A stretch of DNA of 59,236 nucleotides, from contig PBRP01000067.1 of the NCBI GenBank assembly GCA_002726655.1, forward strand, positions 1 to 59,236. Reading direction: 5' to 3'. The notes under the pieces are model-generated. The model worked only from the letters and a program-made list of their open reading frames with translations, was not told the origin of the DNA and ran no database searches. The first letter of the stretch is position 1; each line of letters begins with the position of its first letter. The DNA is from Gammaproteobacteria bacterium. Lineage in GTDB: Bacteria; Pseudomonadota; Gammaproteobacteria; Pseudomonadales; Azotimanducaceae. Shown in pieces: positions 9,533-17,886 of the stretch. A program made the position numbers and the translations under genes.

Positions 9533-10555
9533 TTGTTGAAAATATCGCTTAGGGAGATTGCCGATCAATTTGATTTAGAGCTCATTGGGGATGCATCTAT
9601 TGAGGTTAGCGGTATTGCAAGCCTGGTGGATGCCGTACCCGGCGAACTTGCTTTCCTGTTTCAATCTTCATACAAGAATCAACTGAAGACTTCCAATGCG
9701 TCGGCAATCGTAGCGCGGGAAGCAGATAGTGTTGATTGCAATGTGCCTGTCCTGATTTCGACCCAGCCCAGGCTTGCGTGGGCGAAGATAGCTGCTCTGT
9801 TTGATCCTGCTCCCAGACCCACGGCCAGTATCCATGAGACTGCAGTAATAAGTGAGCACAGTACCATCGGCTCCGGTATTTCGATTGGTCCGTACGCGGT
9901 TATCGAAGATGGGGTGAGCTTGTCCGATGGTGTGTGTGTGGGTGCAGGGTGTTTTGTAGGGGAGAGGGTTAGCATTGGAGAGGGCACGAGGCTTCATGCT
10001 AATGTCACGATCTACCATGATGTTCAACTGGGACGTGATTGTATAGTCCATAGTGCTGTGGTCCTGGGCGCGGATGGTTTTGGTTTTGAGTTTGATAAAG
10101 ATACAGCTTCACTGGTAAAAATCCCGCAGGTTTTTTCAGTGCACATTGGGAATAATGTTGAGATTGGAGCTGGCTCGACTATCGATCGAGGCGCACTGAA
10201 TCACACCTCCATTGGTGATGGAGTGAAGATAGACAATCAGGTGCAAGTGGGGCACGGCACATCAATCGGTATTCACACCGCTATATCGGGATGCACAGCG
10301 ATAGCTGGGAGTACACAAATAGGGTCGTATTGTCTGATTGGTGGTGGCGTAGGAATCATTGATAATATAGAGATCGTAGATCAGGTTGAAATTACTGCGA
10401 TGAGCCTTGTGAGTCAGTCCATAAAAGAAAAAGGGCGTTATTCATCGGGAACTGGTTTGATGCCGGGTGGTGATTGGAAGAGAAGCATTGTAGGGTTTCG
10501 CAAACTCCCTGAACTGATTAGACGCCTACGGAAACTAGAGAAGAACGCTAACTAG
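9533..10555 (+). CDS. lpxD: UDP-3-O-(3-hydroxyacyl)glucosamine N-acyltransferase
   Basis: Third step of lipid A synthesis: transfers a 3-hydroxyacyl chain from acyl-ACP to the 2-amino group of UDP-3-O-acylglucosamine. 340 aa. An N-terminal uridine-binding domain is followed by a left-handed beta helix of hexapeptide repeats (ISIGPYAVIEDGVSL, then VCVGAGCFVGERVSIG) and a C-terminal helix. The catalytic His is His241 in DNQVQVGHGTSIG. The start is TTG at 9533; no better in-frame start exists upstream before the skp stop. Confidence 0.96.
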   Translation: MLKISLREIADQFDLELIGDASIEVSGIASLVDAVPGELAFLFQSSYKNQLKTSNASAIVAREADSVDCNVPVLISTQPRLAWAKIAALFDPAPRPTASIHETAVISEHSTIGSGISIGPYAVIEDGVSLSDGVCVGAGCFVGERVSIGEGTRLHANVTIYHDVQLGRDCIVHSAVVLGADGFGFEFDKDTASLVKIPQVFSVHIGNNVEIGAGSTIDRGALNHTSIGDGVKIDNQVQVGHGTSIGIHTAISGCTAIAGSTQIGSYCLIGGGVGIIDNIEIVDQVEITAMSLVSQSIKEKGRYSSGTGLMPGGDWKRSIVGFRKLPELIRRLRKLEKNAN

Positions 10556-10593
10556 ATCACAATGAGCTATCGAATTTATAGTAAGAGAAGGCC

Positions 10594-11031
10594 ATGGAAG
10601 TAACAGAGATACACAAATACTTACCGCACAGGTACCCATTCCTGTTTATCGATCGAGTTGTTGAATACGAAGCGGACAGGCGTATCGTTGCGTTAAAGAA
10701 TGTTTCCATAAATGAACAGGTGTTTGATGGCCATTTTCCTGGCAACCCGATTTTTCCTGGTGTCTACATTGTAGAGGCTTTAGCCCAGGCGTCAGGTATC
10801 CTGGCCTTCAAGAGCAAGAATAGATCCCTTGAAGATGGCTATGTGTATTATCTCGTAGGTACCGATAAAACAAAATTCAAGCGATCGGTTGTCCCTGGTG
10901 ATCAACTCCGCCTCGAAGTTGAAATTGTGAACATGAGAAATCACTGGATAAAGGCATCGGGCAATGCATATGTAGAAGATCAGCTCGTATGCTCTACTCT
11001 GCTGACCTGTGCAGAGCAAAAGGTCTCCTGA
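10594..11031 (+). CDS. fabZ: 3-hydroxyacyl-ACP dehydratase FabZ
   Basis: Dehydrates 3-hydroxyacyl-ACP in type II fatty acid synthesis; competes with lipid A synthesis for 3-hydroxyacyl-ACP. 145 aa hot-dog fold. Family blocks are LPHRYPFLFIDRVVEYE, then FDGHFPGNPIFPGVYIVEA with catalytic His47 and Glu61. In E. coli fabZ lies between lpxD and lpxA. Here lpxB follows after 6 bp and lpxA is absent. Confidence 0.97.
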   Translation: MEVTEIHKYLPHRYPFLFIDRVVEYEADRRIVALKNVSINEQVFDGHFPGNPIFPGVYIVEALAQASGILAFKSKNRSLEDGYVYYLVGTDKTKFKRSVVPGDQLRLEVEIVNMRNHWIKASGNAYVEDQLVCSTLLTCAEQKVS

Positions 11032-11037
11032 TACCAG

Positions 11038-12240
11038 ATGGCCAATTCCGATCAGGCCGAGACAAAATCACAAACTATCGCCCTCGTTGCCGGAGAAGCC
11101 TCTGGTGACAATTTGGGCGCTCCCCTTATTCGGGAATTGAAACAGAAGTATCCAAATGCCCGATTTGTGGGCGTTGGCGGCCCCGCAATGATTGCCGAAG
11201 GAATGGACTCCTGGTTCGACATGGAACGGCTGTCAGTTAATGGTTTTGTTGATCCAATAAAACGTCTCCCAGAGTTACTGAATATACTCTGGACTATCAG
11301 GTCCAGACTGCTGAGATCTCCCCCCATCTGTTTCGTTGGCGTAGATTTTAATTTTTTTAACCTTCTACTTGAGGGGATGCTGAGAAAAAGGGGAATTAAG
11401 ACTGTGCACTACGTTTCTCCTACCGTTTGGGCGTGGCGCCCCGGTCGCATAAAGTCGATTGCACGAAATGTGGATTTGATGTTGACGCTTTACCCTTTCG
11501 AGACGGATATCTATCTGAAAAATGGAGTTGATGTGGCGTTTGTTGGCCATCCGAAGGCCTATGAGATTGAATTGGATGAGGGGACGGACAAGAAAGCCGC
11601 AGCAAGACAAATGTTAGATTACCGGGAAGATGACCCTATCGTCGCTATCCTGCCGGGTAGCCGTCGAAGTGAGGTCACCTATTCGGGGCCTGATTTTTTT
11701 GCGGCAGCGGGTTTGATAAAGAAAGCTGCGCCAGGGTGCAGGTTCCTGGTGGCTGCTGCCAATGATCGCCTGGCGAGTAACATCAACAGCCTGTTGTTGG
11801 AAAGCGGCCAAAACCTGGATATCAAGGTGGTAGTAGGGCGGTCAAGAGAGGTGTTGACGGCTGCCGATGTGGTTCTGGTGAACTCCGGGACAGCGACCCT
11901 GGAAGCAATGTTACTGAAGAAACCCATGGTCATGTCTTACCGGCTGGGTTCTGCAACCTATGCCCTGGTCTCAAGGCTGGTTAAAACCAAATACTTTGCC
12001 TTGCCGAATATCCTTGCCGGGCATGAGTTGGTTCCTGAACTCATTCAGAAGGATGCAACACCGGAAGCTCTGTCCAAAGCCGTTTTGGCGCTGTTTAATC
12101 CGGAAACACGCGATTCACTGATCACCAAGTTCGATACTATTCATCGACAACTGCGGGTCGAAAAATATGAGGCAGCCGAGGCGATTCTGACGCTCTGTGG
12201 AGAGAAACCTGGACATGGAGAGGCTGATGTATCACCGTGA
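11038..12240 (+). CDS. lpxB: Lipid-A-disaccharide synthase
   Basis: Glycosyltransferase (GT19) that condenses UDP-2,3-diacylglucosamine with lipid X to form the lipid A disaccharide at the inner membrane. 400 aa. Recognised by [15 protein letters not shown] near the N-terminus, then [37 protein letters not shown], and [20 protein letters not shown] with YRLG. The 3' end overlaps rnhB by up to 26 bp, suggesting coupling. Confidence 0.97.
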   Translation: MANSDQAETKSQTIALVAGEASGDNLGAPLIRELKQKYPNARFVGVGGPAMIAEGMDSWFDMERLSVNGFVDPIKRLPELLNILWTIRSRLLRSPPICFVGVDFNFFNLLLEGMLRKRGIKTVHYVSPTVWAWRPGRIKSIARNVDLMLTLYPFETDIYLKNGVDVAFVGHPKAYEIELDEGTDKKAAARQMLDYREDDPIVAILPGSRRSEVTYSGPDFFAAAGLIKKAAPGCRFLVAAANDRLASNINSLLLESGQNLDIKVVVGRSREVLTAADVVLVNSGTATLEAMLLKKPMVMSYRLGSATYALVSRLVKTKYFALPNILAGHELVPELIQKDATPEALSKAVLALFNPETRDSLITKFDTIHRQLRVEKYEAAEAILTLCGEKPGHGEADVSP

Positions 12241-12790
12241 GTATCTTGCTGGTGTGGATGAGGTTGGTCGTGGTCCACTTGCGGGCGCTGTATTTGCAGC
12301 TGCAGTTGTCCTGGATCCTTTTGGATACATTGAAGGATTACGTGATTCGAAACAACTGACAAGCAAACGCAGGGAAGCGCTGGATCCGATTATACGAGAG
12401 CGGGCCATCGCCTACAGCATTGGCCGGGCAGATGTAGCAGAGATCGATGAAATAAATATACTACAGGCGACCTTCAGGGCAATGCAGCGTGCTGTGAAAG
12501 GTTTGTCAGTTCAGGTTGATTTTGTGCTGGTAGATGGTAATCGTGCCCCGGAATTTGATTGTGATTCAGAATGGGTGATCAAGGGAGATACCAAGGTTGA
12601 TGCCATTAAGGCGGCTTCCATCATTGCCAAGGTTGCAAGGGATAAGGAAATGGTTGAGCTGGACAAGAAGTATCCTGAATATGGCCTGGCGAAGCACAAG
12701 GGCTATGCCACGGCTTATCACCTGCAGGCGCTAAAAACACATGGCCCGAGCCCGGTGCATAGAATGTCATTCGCACCATGTAGGCAGTGA
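12215..12790 (+). CDS. rnhB: Ribonuclease HII
   Basis: Cleaves RNA in RNA-DNA hybrids and removes single ribonucleotides from DNA. 191 aa from ATG 12215. Motifs are [40 protein letters not shown] and [15 protein letters not shown], which carry the conserved acidic catalytic residues. Possible starts are GTG 12197, ATG 12215 and ATG 12227. GGAGAG lies upstream of 12215, and another copy lies 4 nt before 12227. The frame overlaps the end of lpxB. In E. coli dnaE follows; here the conserved order ends. Confidence 0.95.
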   Translation: MERLMYHREYLAGVDEVGRGPLAGAVFAAAVVLDPFGYIEGLRDSKQLTSKRREALDPIIRERAIAYSIGRADVAEIDEINILQATFRAMQRAVKGLSVQVDFVLVDGNRAPEFDCDSEWVIKGDTKVDAIKAASIIAKVARDKEMVELDKKYPEYGLAKHKGYATAYHLQALKTHGPSPVHRMSFAPCRQ

Positions 12791-12836
12791 GATATATTAT
12801 CCGGTGGCGAATTAGTCCGGGGACCAATTCTTCAGG

Positions 12837-13310
12837 TTACTTTTTCCCGGCTGAAATCACAAAGTTCAATAGGGTCAGTGCATCTTCCGGGTCTGTCCTG
12901 CCAATTGGCGAAGAAGAATAGGTGGAAGATATTATTCTTCCTGATCCTGTAACCACGAATTCCGTTGGTTGCATGAAATCTCGTTGTTCATCCCAGAAGG
13001 AACCCAATTTGTTTCCTGTGTCACGTTCTACTCCCCATGCGACCGGGAAGGAGAGGTTTTTGCCTACTTCCAACGCGTTTTCGAGGGGGTCAACGCTAGC
13101 GGCATAAATAGAAACTCCAAGGGCTTCGAATTTGCTTGCCCTTTCATTGTAGCCGTCTAACAGACGGCGGCAAAAGGGTCACCAGTGGCCTCGGTAGAAC
13201 AGGATAACTGCAAAGTCAGATTCGATGTCTGAAGGTAATGATATTGAATCACGATCTCCAACTTTCAGGGTGAAGTCAGGAAGCGTATCGCCCCCACTTA
13301 ATAGAGCCAT
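12837..13310 (-). CDS. Peroxiredoxin-like (AhpC/TSA) protein, probable selenoprotein (UxxC)
   Basis: A thioredoxin-fold peroxiredoxin-like protein of 157 aa if the TGA at 13181..13179 is read as selenocysteine. From ATG 13310 the frame runs TLPDFTLKVGDRDSISLPSD, then VILFYRGHW, then TGA at codon 44, then PFCRRLLDGYNERASKFEAL, and continues to TAA at 12837. In this family the same place reads FYRG-x-W-C-P-x-C, so TGA replaces exactly the first active-site Cys (Sec44, Cys47). The downstream part is a normal continuation of the fold (SFPVAWGVERDTGNKLGSFW). A SECIS-like hairpin follows the TGA. A standard call would give only 12837..13073. The alternative is a nonsense mutation, which the intact downstream frame and the hairpin argue against. 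Confidence 0.85.
13152..13181 (-). promoter_or_regulatory. Probable bacterial SECIS element with its UGA (Prx-like gene)
   Basis: On the minus strand the TGA (13181..13179) is followed by CCCTTTTGCC and then a perfect 7-bp stem, GCCGTCT and AGACGGC (13168..13162 with 13158..13152), closing a GTT loop. The loop starts with G and begins after 17 nt. Bacterial SECIS elements lie immediately 3' of UGA inside the coding region, with G in the first two loop bases and a spacing of roughly 16-37 nt. Function is inferred. Confidence 0.75.
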
Positions 13311-13349
13311 TGCTTGCTTTCCTTCGGTTTAGTTTGTCGCTCCTACATC

Positions 13350-13413
13350 TATTCATTCACTTATTAACCTATTCACTCGTTAACTTATTCACTTGTTAAC
13401 GTATTCACTTTAG
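13350..13413. repeat. Short 16-bp tandem repeat
   Basis: About four degenerate units of the form TATTCACTYGTTAACN lie between the peroxiredoxin-like gene and the response regulator gene. GTTAAC is itself a palindrome. Nothing else is seen in this 94-bp gap. Confidence 0.7.
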
Positions 13414-13872
13414 CAGGTTCCGCGCCATTCCTTTAGCTTCGTCCAGTGTGGAGAATTCTCCAGCGGCCAGGCTTTCAATAAAGCTCTGCTGTCTGTTGTT
13501 CGCGAGGTGCACTCTTACTCTTGCTCTTACTATTTCGGCGGAAGGGGGTTTGGGGATATAGTCAACGGCTCCCGCTTTGAGTCCTACCTGCTCATTGTGT
13601 TTGTCATCCATCGATGTGACAAATATTATTGGAATTTTCTCGGTTTCAGGGTCTGACTTAAGGATTTTACATGCTTCAACGCCGGTCATGCTGGGCATTA
13701 GGTTATCCATCAGTATAAGGTCAGGTGACTGAGTTTTAGCTACTTCTATTGCCCTTTCACCATCTGTAGCAACACACACGGTAAACTCGGGCTGCAGCAT
13801 ATTTGTCATGATACGGATGACGGTTACTTGATCATCGACTACCAGTATGAGGGGTTTTTCCCTTTCTTCCAC
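13405..13872 (-). CDS. Single-domain response regulator (REC)
   Basis: A CheY-like receiver domain of 155 aa with no DNA-binding output domain. Acidic pocket Asp13/Asp14 (VVDDQ), phospho-acceptor Asp56 in LILMDNLMP, Thr86 in FVTSMDD and Lys108 in YIPKPP are all present. About 35 residues follow the receiver. The frame is open up to 14196, but the upstream 108 codons do not look like protein. I prefer GTG 13872, with AGGA 8 nt upstream. No histidine kinase is nearby, so the partner is unknown. The 322 bp up to the divergent hydrolase gene (13873-14194) hold no other gene I can see and should contain both promoters. Confidence 0.85.
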   Translation of the reverse strand: MEEREKPLILVVDDQVTVIRIMTNMLQPEFTVCVATDGERAIEVAKTQSPDLILMDNLMPSMTGVEACKILKSDPETEKIPIIFVTSMDDKHNEQVGLKAGAVDYIPKPPSAEIVRARVRVHLANNRQQSFIESLAAGEFSTLDEAKGMARNLLK

Positions 13873-14194
13873 GGCGAGATTTCCTGAGCTCAATCGCTTG
13901 CATAATAGCTCAGCCGGGAATTGGTTACGAGCCCCGCATCCTGTTTCACGTGTATCAGTATCAGCTGTCTTCTTTAGTCGGGATGGATTGTGGACCTGCG
14001 AGTGCGACGATGGATAAAGTGTATAGAAGTAGTCAAATCGGGTCCGGACACTGACAAGGCAATTAATGTATCCTTTGCTGTAAATCCTGCATTGAGGTGT
14101 GGTGCCCTTGGGTATAAGGGCTCGCCACAACCGCTGGCTGTTCCAGTGACTTCTCCATGAACAGGGCGTCATATCTAGTTTTTTTGGGAATATC

Positions 14195-14878
14195 ATGTCT
14201 AACGAAGATGAATTGATAATTGAACAAATCCAGGTCGGCCCGATGCAGAACTTCGCTTATATAGTTGGATCGCGCAGTTCACGGGAAGTGGCGGTAGTTG
14301 ACCCGGCCTGGGATATAGCCGGATTGCTTGACGTTATCAATGAGCGAAGGTACGAGCTGGTTGCTGCGTTGGTTACTCACTATCATCCTGATCACTGTGG
14401 TGGCTCGTTCGGAAACAACAATGTTAATGGGGTGGCGGAATTACTGGAAACTAATCCGGTACGGATCTATACCAACAAGGTTGAGGCTGAAGGACTGAAG
14501 AAGGTTACGGGGATTTCAGACAATGATATGAAGAAAGTGGAATCCGGGGACAAACTTAAAATTGGCAATATTGAGGTAGAGTTTCTTCACACGCCGGGGC
14601 ACACACCGGGTTCCCAATGCTTCATGGTCAAGCAAACACTGGTGTCCGGTGATACGCTGTTCATAGATGGCTGCGGGCGTGTGGATCTGCCAGGCTCAAG
14701 TTCAGAGGATATGTTTCACAGCCTTCAGAAACTGGCGACCCTCCCGGATGATACCCTTCTCCTGCCCGGGCATAACTATGGCCAGGTTCCAAGTGCCACC
14801 CTGGAAGAGACCAAGCGCATCAACACTTACATGCGCATCAATGACCTGGAAACCTGGCAGATGATGATGGGACATTAG
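14195..14878 (+). CDS. Metallo-beta-lactamase-fold hydrolase (glyoxalase II-like)
   Basis: 227-aa MBL-fold protein resembling hydroxyacylglutathione hydrolase and related thioesterases. The metal motif is THYHPDHCGG (HxHxDH, about residues 68-73). Further ligands are the His of TPGHTPGS, the Asp of VSGDTLFIDGCGR, and the His of LLPGHNYG. Substrate cannot be assigned: glyoxalase II, persulfide dioxygenase and other thioesterases share these motifs. It is divergent from the response regulator and followed by the repeat-rich gap. Confidence 0.85.
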   Translation: MSNEDELIIEQIQVGPMQNFAYIVGSRSSREVAVVDPAWDIAGLLDVINERRYELVAALVTHYHPDHCGGSFGNNNVNGVAELLETNPVRIYTNKVEAEGLKKVTGISDNDMKKVESGDKLKIGNIEVEFLHTPGHTPGSQCFMVKQTLVSGDTLFIDGCGRVDLPGSSSEDMFHSLQKLATLPDDTLLLPGHNYGQVPSATLEETKRINTYMRINDLETWQMMMGH

Positions 14879-14944
14879 TTCGAGTTTGCGAAGCAAACTT
14901 GCCCTCTCGGTGTTTCCTGACGGAATCACCTGCCGGGTGTTCGT

Positions 14945-14982
14945 GTTTGCTTCGCAAGCCACGAACTACTTGCGAAGCAAAC
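14945..14982. repeat. 14-bp perfect inverted repeat (GTTTGCTTCGCAAG)
   Basis: Arms GTTTGCTTCGCAAG (14945-14958) and CTTGCGAAGCAAAC (14969-14982) flank a 10-nt loop. Related copies occur at 14884-14898 (GTTTGCGAAGCAAAC, itself a palindrome), around 15421 and around 15442. No T-tract follows, so it is not a simple terminator. Confidence 0.85.
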
Positions 14983-15087
14983 GTGAACAGGCCTTTGCCT
15001 CCGGATTGAGGAACCACTCTCTTCAATCCTAGCAATCAACTCATGTAGCGAGTTAATCCAAGTGGCTAGTCGAAAGTTGTCGCCTGC

Positions 15088-15191
15088 ATCCACAGAGAGG
15101 ACTTATATTCTCCAGGCGAACCGTCCATGGTACTGCCACGCCATCCCTGGCGTGCCTTTTAGCCTTACGAATCCAAGTCCTCTCTGTGGAT
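15088..15191. repeat. 17-bp perfect inverted repeat enclosing a small hairpin
   Basis: Arms ATCCACAGAGAGGACTT (15088-15104) and AAGTCCTCTCTGTGGAT (15175-15191) are exact reverse complements. Between them CACGCC and GGCGTG form an inner 6-bp hairpin. The 104-bp unit could be a miniature inverted-repeat element or a structured RNA. Confidence 0.8.
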
Positions 15192-15261
15192 ACAAGCTAG
15201 TGTCGGATATCGACCAGGTTGGTTCCTTGATAGTAATTGGTCTCATGGACCAATTTCCAGA

Positions 15262-15380
15262 AAAGGAACTAGCGTGTGAAGCAAGTTTGAAATGAGCATT
15301 CCCCGGCGTTCTCGGAAACGGAATCACATCCCTGATATTGTCCATTCCGGTGATGTTGTTGAGTAGTTGTTCGAATCCCC
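15262..15380 (-). pseudogene. Duplicated 3' fragment of asnS
   Basis: This stretch closely matches 15735-15855, the end of asnS and its downstream flank. Its minus-strand frame reads [20 protein letters not shown], against the true C-terminus [19 protein letters not shown]. The copy has lost the stop codon and about 1.3 kb of the gene. Similarity extends about 30 bp past the asnS stop (ggaactag and gaaatgagcattcccc). It is a partial duplication, not a second gene. Confidence 0.85.
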
Positions 15381-15476
15381 GGCAGGTGTTTCTGTCAGGA
15401 AATACTGAGAGGATAGTTCTCGAAGCAAATTTGAACTAGCTCGCGAAGCAAACTCTAACTTTGTTCATGAATTTCC

Positions 15477-15611
15477 AGATTGAGGAGTCAGGTAACTGAT
15501 TTGTAGAGACTAGCGCCAGGGATGGACGGGGTCGCCGAGACGCGGGATGGACGGGGTCGCCTAGACATGGACGTCCCTCGGAACGGAGAATCAGGTGCCT
15601 GATTCCTCAAT
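15477..15611. repeat. Imperfect inverted repeat flanking a GGATGGACGGGGTCGC direct repeat
   Basis: The ends agattgaggagtcaggta and gcctgattcctcaatcct are near reverse complements. Between them gggatggacggggtcgc occurs twice (about 15521 and 15545). The arrangement resembles a degraded miniature element. Confidence 0.55.
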
Positions 15612-15760
15612 CCTAACTGCTGAAATTCGTCGAGCTAATATAAGGTCGAGAATAGTGTGCAATGCAAGCGAGCCTCGGATATCTAGCAGGCTAGCATCTG
15701 GCCCAGACACACAGCTAACGGAAAGTCATTTCCCGGTCAGGAACTAGTATGCAAGGCAAC

Positions 15761-17155
15761 CTAGAAATGAGCATTCCCGGGCGTTCTGGGAAATGGAATC
15801 ACATCCCTGATATTTTCCATTCCGGTGATGTAGTTGAGCAGTCTCTCGAATCCCATGCCAAACCCCGCATGAGGCACGGTGCCATATCGGCGCAAATCGC
15901 GATACCACCAGAGTTCTTCCTTCATGACTTCGTCTTCAATCCGTGAATCCAGTACTCCAAGGCGTTCTTCCCTCTGGCTGCCACCAATGATTTCACCGAT
16001 GCCTGGTGCGAGCACATCCATGGCAGCAACGGTTTTTTCATCATCATTCAGGCGCATATAGAAAGCTTTAATTTCTGACGGGTAGTTCATCAGGATGACC
16101 GGCCTGCCTACATGGGTTTCGGTCAGGAATCGCTCGTGTTCAGATTGCAGGTCCAGACCCCAATCAACGGGGAATTCAAATTTTTCCCCGGATGACTGCA
16201 GTATGTTTATAGCCTCCGAGTACTCCATACGCTCAAACTCATTGTCAACAACTAACCTGATGCGTGTGATGACATCCTTGTCTATGCGTTGCTCAAAGAA
16301 GGCCATATCATCTTCACAGTCATCCAGCACCTTCTGTAGCACATGGGTCAGCAGGTCTTCAGCGAGATCAGCATTGTCGTTCAGATCAGCGAACGCGATT
16401 TCCGGTTCTACCATCCAGAATTCCGCTAGATGCCTGGAGGTGTTCGAATTTTCAGCTCTGAAGGTCGGACCAAATGTGTACACCTTACTCATCGCCAGGC
16501 AGTAGGCTTCTACATTAAGTTGCCCTGAAACAGTGAGATATGACTCCTTACCAAAGAAATCCTGTTCGAAATCCACCTCACCATTGTTGATTGGCAGATT
16601 AGCAAGGTCGAGTGAACTCACATGAAACAGTTCGCCTGCGCCCTCGCAATCACTGGCGGTGATAATAGGCGTATTGATCCAATGAAATCCGTGATCATAG
16701 AAGTAATTGTGGATGGCATTGGCAAGGCTTGTACGCACACGGGTGATTGCACCGAAAGTATTTGTCCGCGGACGCAAGTGTGAGACAGTCCTGAGGTATT
16801 CAAATGTATGCCGCTTCTTGGCGATGGGATATGTCTCAGGGTCGTCAACAAGGCCTATGACTTTAACCTCAGTTGCCTGGATCTCCACCGACTGTCCTTT
16901 ACCCTGCGACTCCACCAACTCGCCGCTAATGCATACGGCACTTCCTGTGGTGATCGGCAAAACTTCAGCCTCATAGTTATGAAGGTCGTTCGGGACCACA
17001 GCCTGAATTGCATCAAAGCATGAACCATCATGGATAGCGATAAATGAGATCCCGGCTTTCGAATCCCGCTTGCTGCGAACCCAGCCCTGCGCGGTAACCT
17101 TCTGGCCGACAGGCTGCTCACCTTTTAGCATTGAAACTACAGTGGATGCTTCCAT
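15761..17155 (-). CDS. asnS: Asparaginyl-tRNA synthetase
   Basis: Class IIb aminoacyl-tRNA synthetase that charges tRNA-Asn. 464 aa. The N-terminal OB fold recognises the anticodon ([20 protein letters not shown]). The catalytic domain has motif 2 around [21 protein letters not shown] and motif 3 at [16 protein letters not shown]. It ends with [17 protein letters not shown], the family C-terminus. AsnRS rather than AspRS is supported by the [14 protein letters not shown] block. Its 3' end is partly duplicated downstream. The 169 bp upstream (17156-17324) shows no gene. Confidence 0.97.
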   Translation of the reverse strand: MEASTVVSMLKGEQPVGQKVTAQGWVRSKRDSKAGISFIAIHDGSCFDAIQAVVPNDLHNYEAEVLPITTGSAVCISGELVESQGKGQSVEIQATEVKVIGLVDDPETYPIAKKRHTFEYLRTVSHLRPRTNTFGAITRVRTSLANAIHNYFYDHGFHWINTPIITASDCEGAGELFHVSSLDLANLPINNGEVDFEQDFFGKESYLTVSGQLNVEAYCLAMSKVYTFGPTFRAENSNTSRHLAEFWMVEPEIAFADLNDNADLAEDLLTHVLQKVLDDCEDDMAFFEQRIDKDVITRIRLVVDNEFERMEYSEAINILQSSGEKFEFPVDWGLDLQSEHERFLTETHVGRPVILMNYPSEIKAFYMRLNDDEKTVAAMDVLAPGIGEIIGGSQREERLGVLDSRIEDEVMKEELWWYRDLRRYGTVPHAGFGMGFERLLNYITGMENIRDVIPFPRTPGNAHF

Positions 17156-17324
17156 TGTAAAACCCGGTTTCTAAAAGTGCGCCATGATAGCAAAGCAGAC
17201 GTGGCAAGGCAGATTACACTAACCTGGGCAATCATGAACCGTCCGGGCGGGCTATGTTGCCTGGCATGGCAGAGTCTGTTTTCGGCCTATGCGCTGCCAG
17301 GCTATCTGCTGGCACAGCAATGCA

Positions 17325-17882
17325 CTAATTGGCCTGCCCTTGGTAGTTGAATTCGATCTCACCCTCCAGGTAACCCTCAATAGGCTGTTTGCCAAAGTTA
17401 ACGGCACGGCCGTGAGCCATTGCCTCCTGTATCGACATCTGTTTGTACTTGACCAGGTAGGCCACCCAGAGATGTGATGCCCGCTTTGCGCTGTTGCAGT
17501 GAAGTAATACCTTTCCTTCGCTCTCCTCAAGTGCTTCTGCAAAGGATACTAGTATGGCAGGGCTGTGAGGGTGTTTTTTACCACCCGACGGAATGTGAAT
17601 GTAGTTAAGGCCGAGGTCTGCGATGACCTTTGCTTCATCAATCGGCGTTGACCGGCGATTGGCCATCTCCTCATCTGTACGAAGGTTAATAATAGTTGTC
17701 ACGCCCTCAGCTTTTAGTTTTCGGAGTGCACCGGCATTTAGCGGTTGCCCCGCTATGTACAGATTTCCAGTTTTGGCTATACCGCCACGATATTCTTTTG
17801 AATCCAGCATTAGGGGGACCTCGGCAAATAGAGGTACGCTCAAAGTGAACGCAAGGATCAAGCCTGTGATGTTGGATTTCAT
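17325..17882 (-). CDS. DUF442/BLH-type protein phosphatase-like, secreted
   Basis: 185 aa. A signal peptide (residues 1-20, ending SVPLFA) is followed by a dual-specificity-phosphatase-like domain of the DUF442 / beta-lactamase-hydrolase-like family: GNLYIAGQP, then GVTTIINLRTDEE, and the loop LLHCNSAKRASHLW with Cys129 and Arg134. The C-x4-R spacing matches DUF442 rather than classical C-x5-R phosphatases. The frame is open further upstream to 18182, but that part overlaps the MFS gene; ATG 17882 gives a clean signal peptide. It overlaps the end of the nominal MFS stop region by a few codons at most. Substrate unknown. Confidence 0.8.
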   Translation of the reverse strand: MKSNITGLILAFTLSVPLFAEVPLMLDSKEYRGGIAKTGNLYIAGQPLNAGALRKLKAEGVTTIINLRTDEEMANRRSTPIDEAKVIADLGLNYIHIPSGGKKHPHSPAILVSFAEALEESEGKVLLHCNSAKRASHLWVAYLVKYKQMSIQEAMAHGRAVNFGKQPIEGYLEGEIEFNYQGQAN

Positions 17883-17886
17883 ACTT

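Larger units (their letters stand above)
14879..15760. other. Gene-free, repeat-rich 0.9 kb gap
   Basis: No intact gene is visible. The gap contains several copies of gcgaagcaaac, a 14-bp inverted repeat, a 17-bp inverted repeat spanning 104 bp, a duplicated scrap of the asnS 3' end, a direct repeat of gggatggacggggtcgc, and an inverted pair related to ggattgaggaatcagg. It looks like a patchwork of small mobile or REP-like elements and recombination debris. Confidence 0.75.

Noticed and set aside
13350-13413. CRISPR-like repeat
   Set aside because: Units are 16 bp without spacers; it is a simple tandem repeat.
13873-14196. 108-residue N-terminal extension of the response regulator
   Set aside because: No domain, poor composition, and a better GTG start with a ribosome binding site lies at 13872.
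14969-15030. Rho-independent terminator for the MBL gene
   Set aside because: Hairpins are present but no T-tract follows them.
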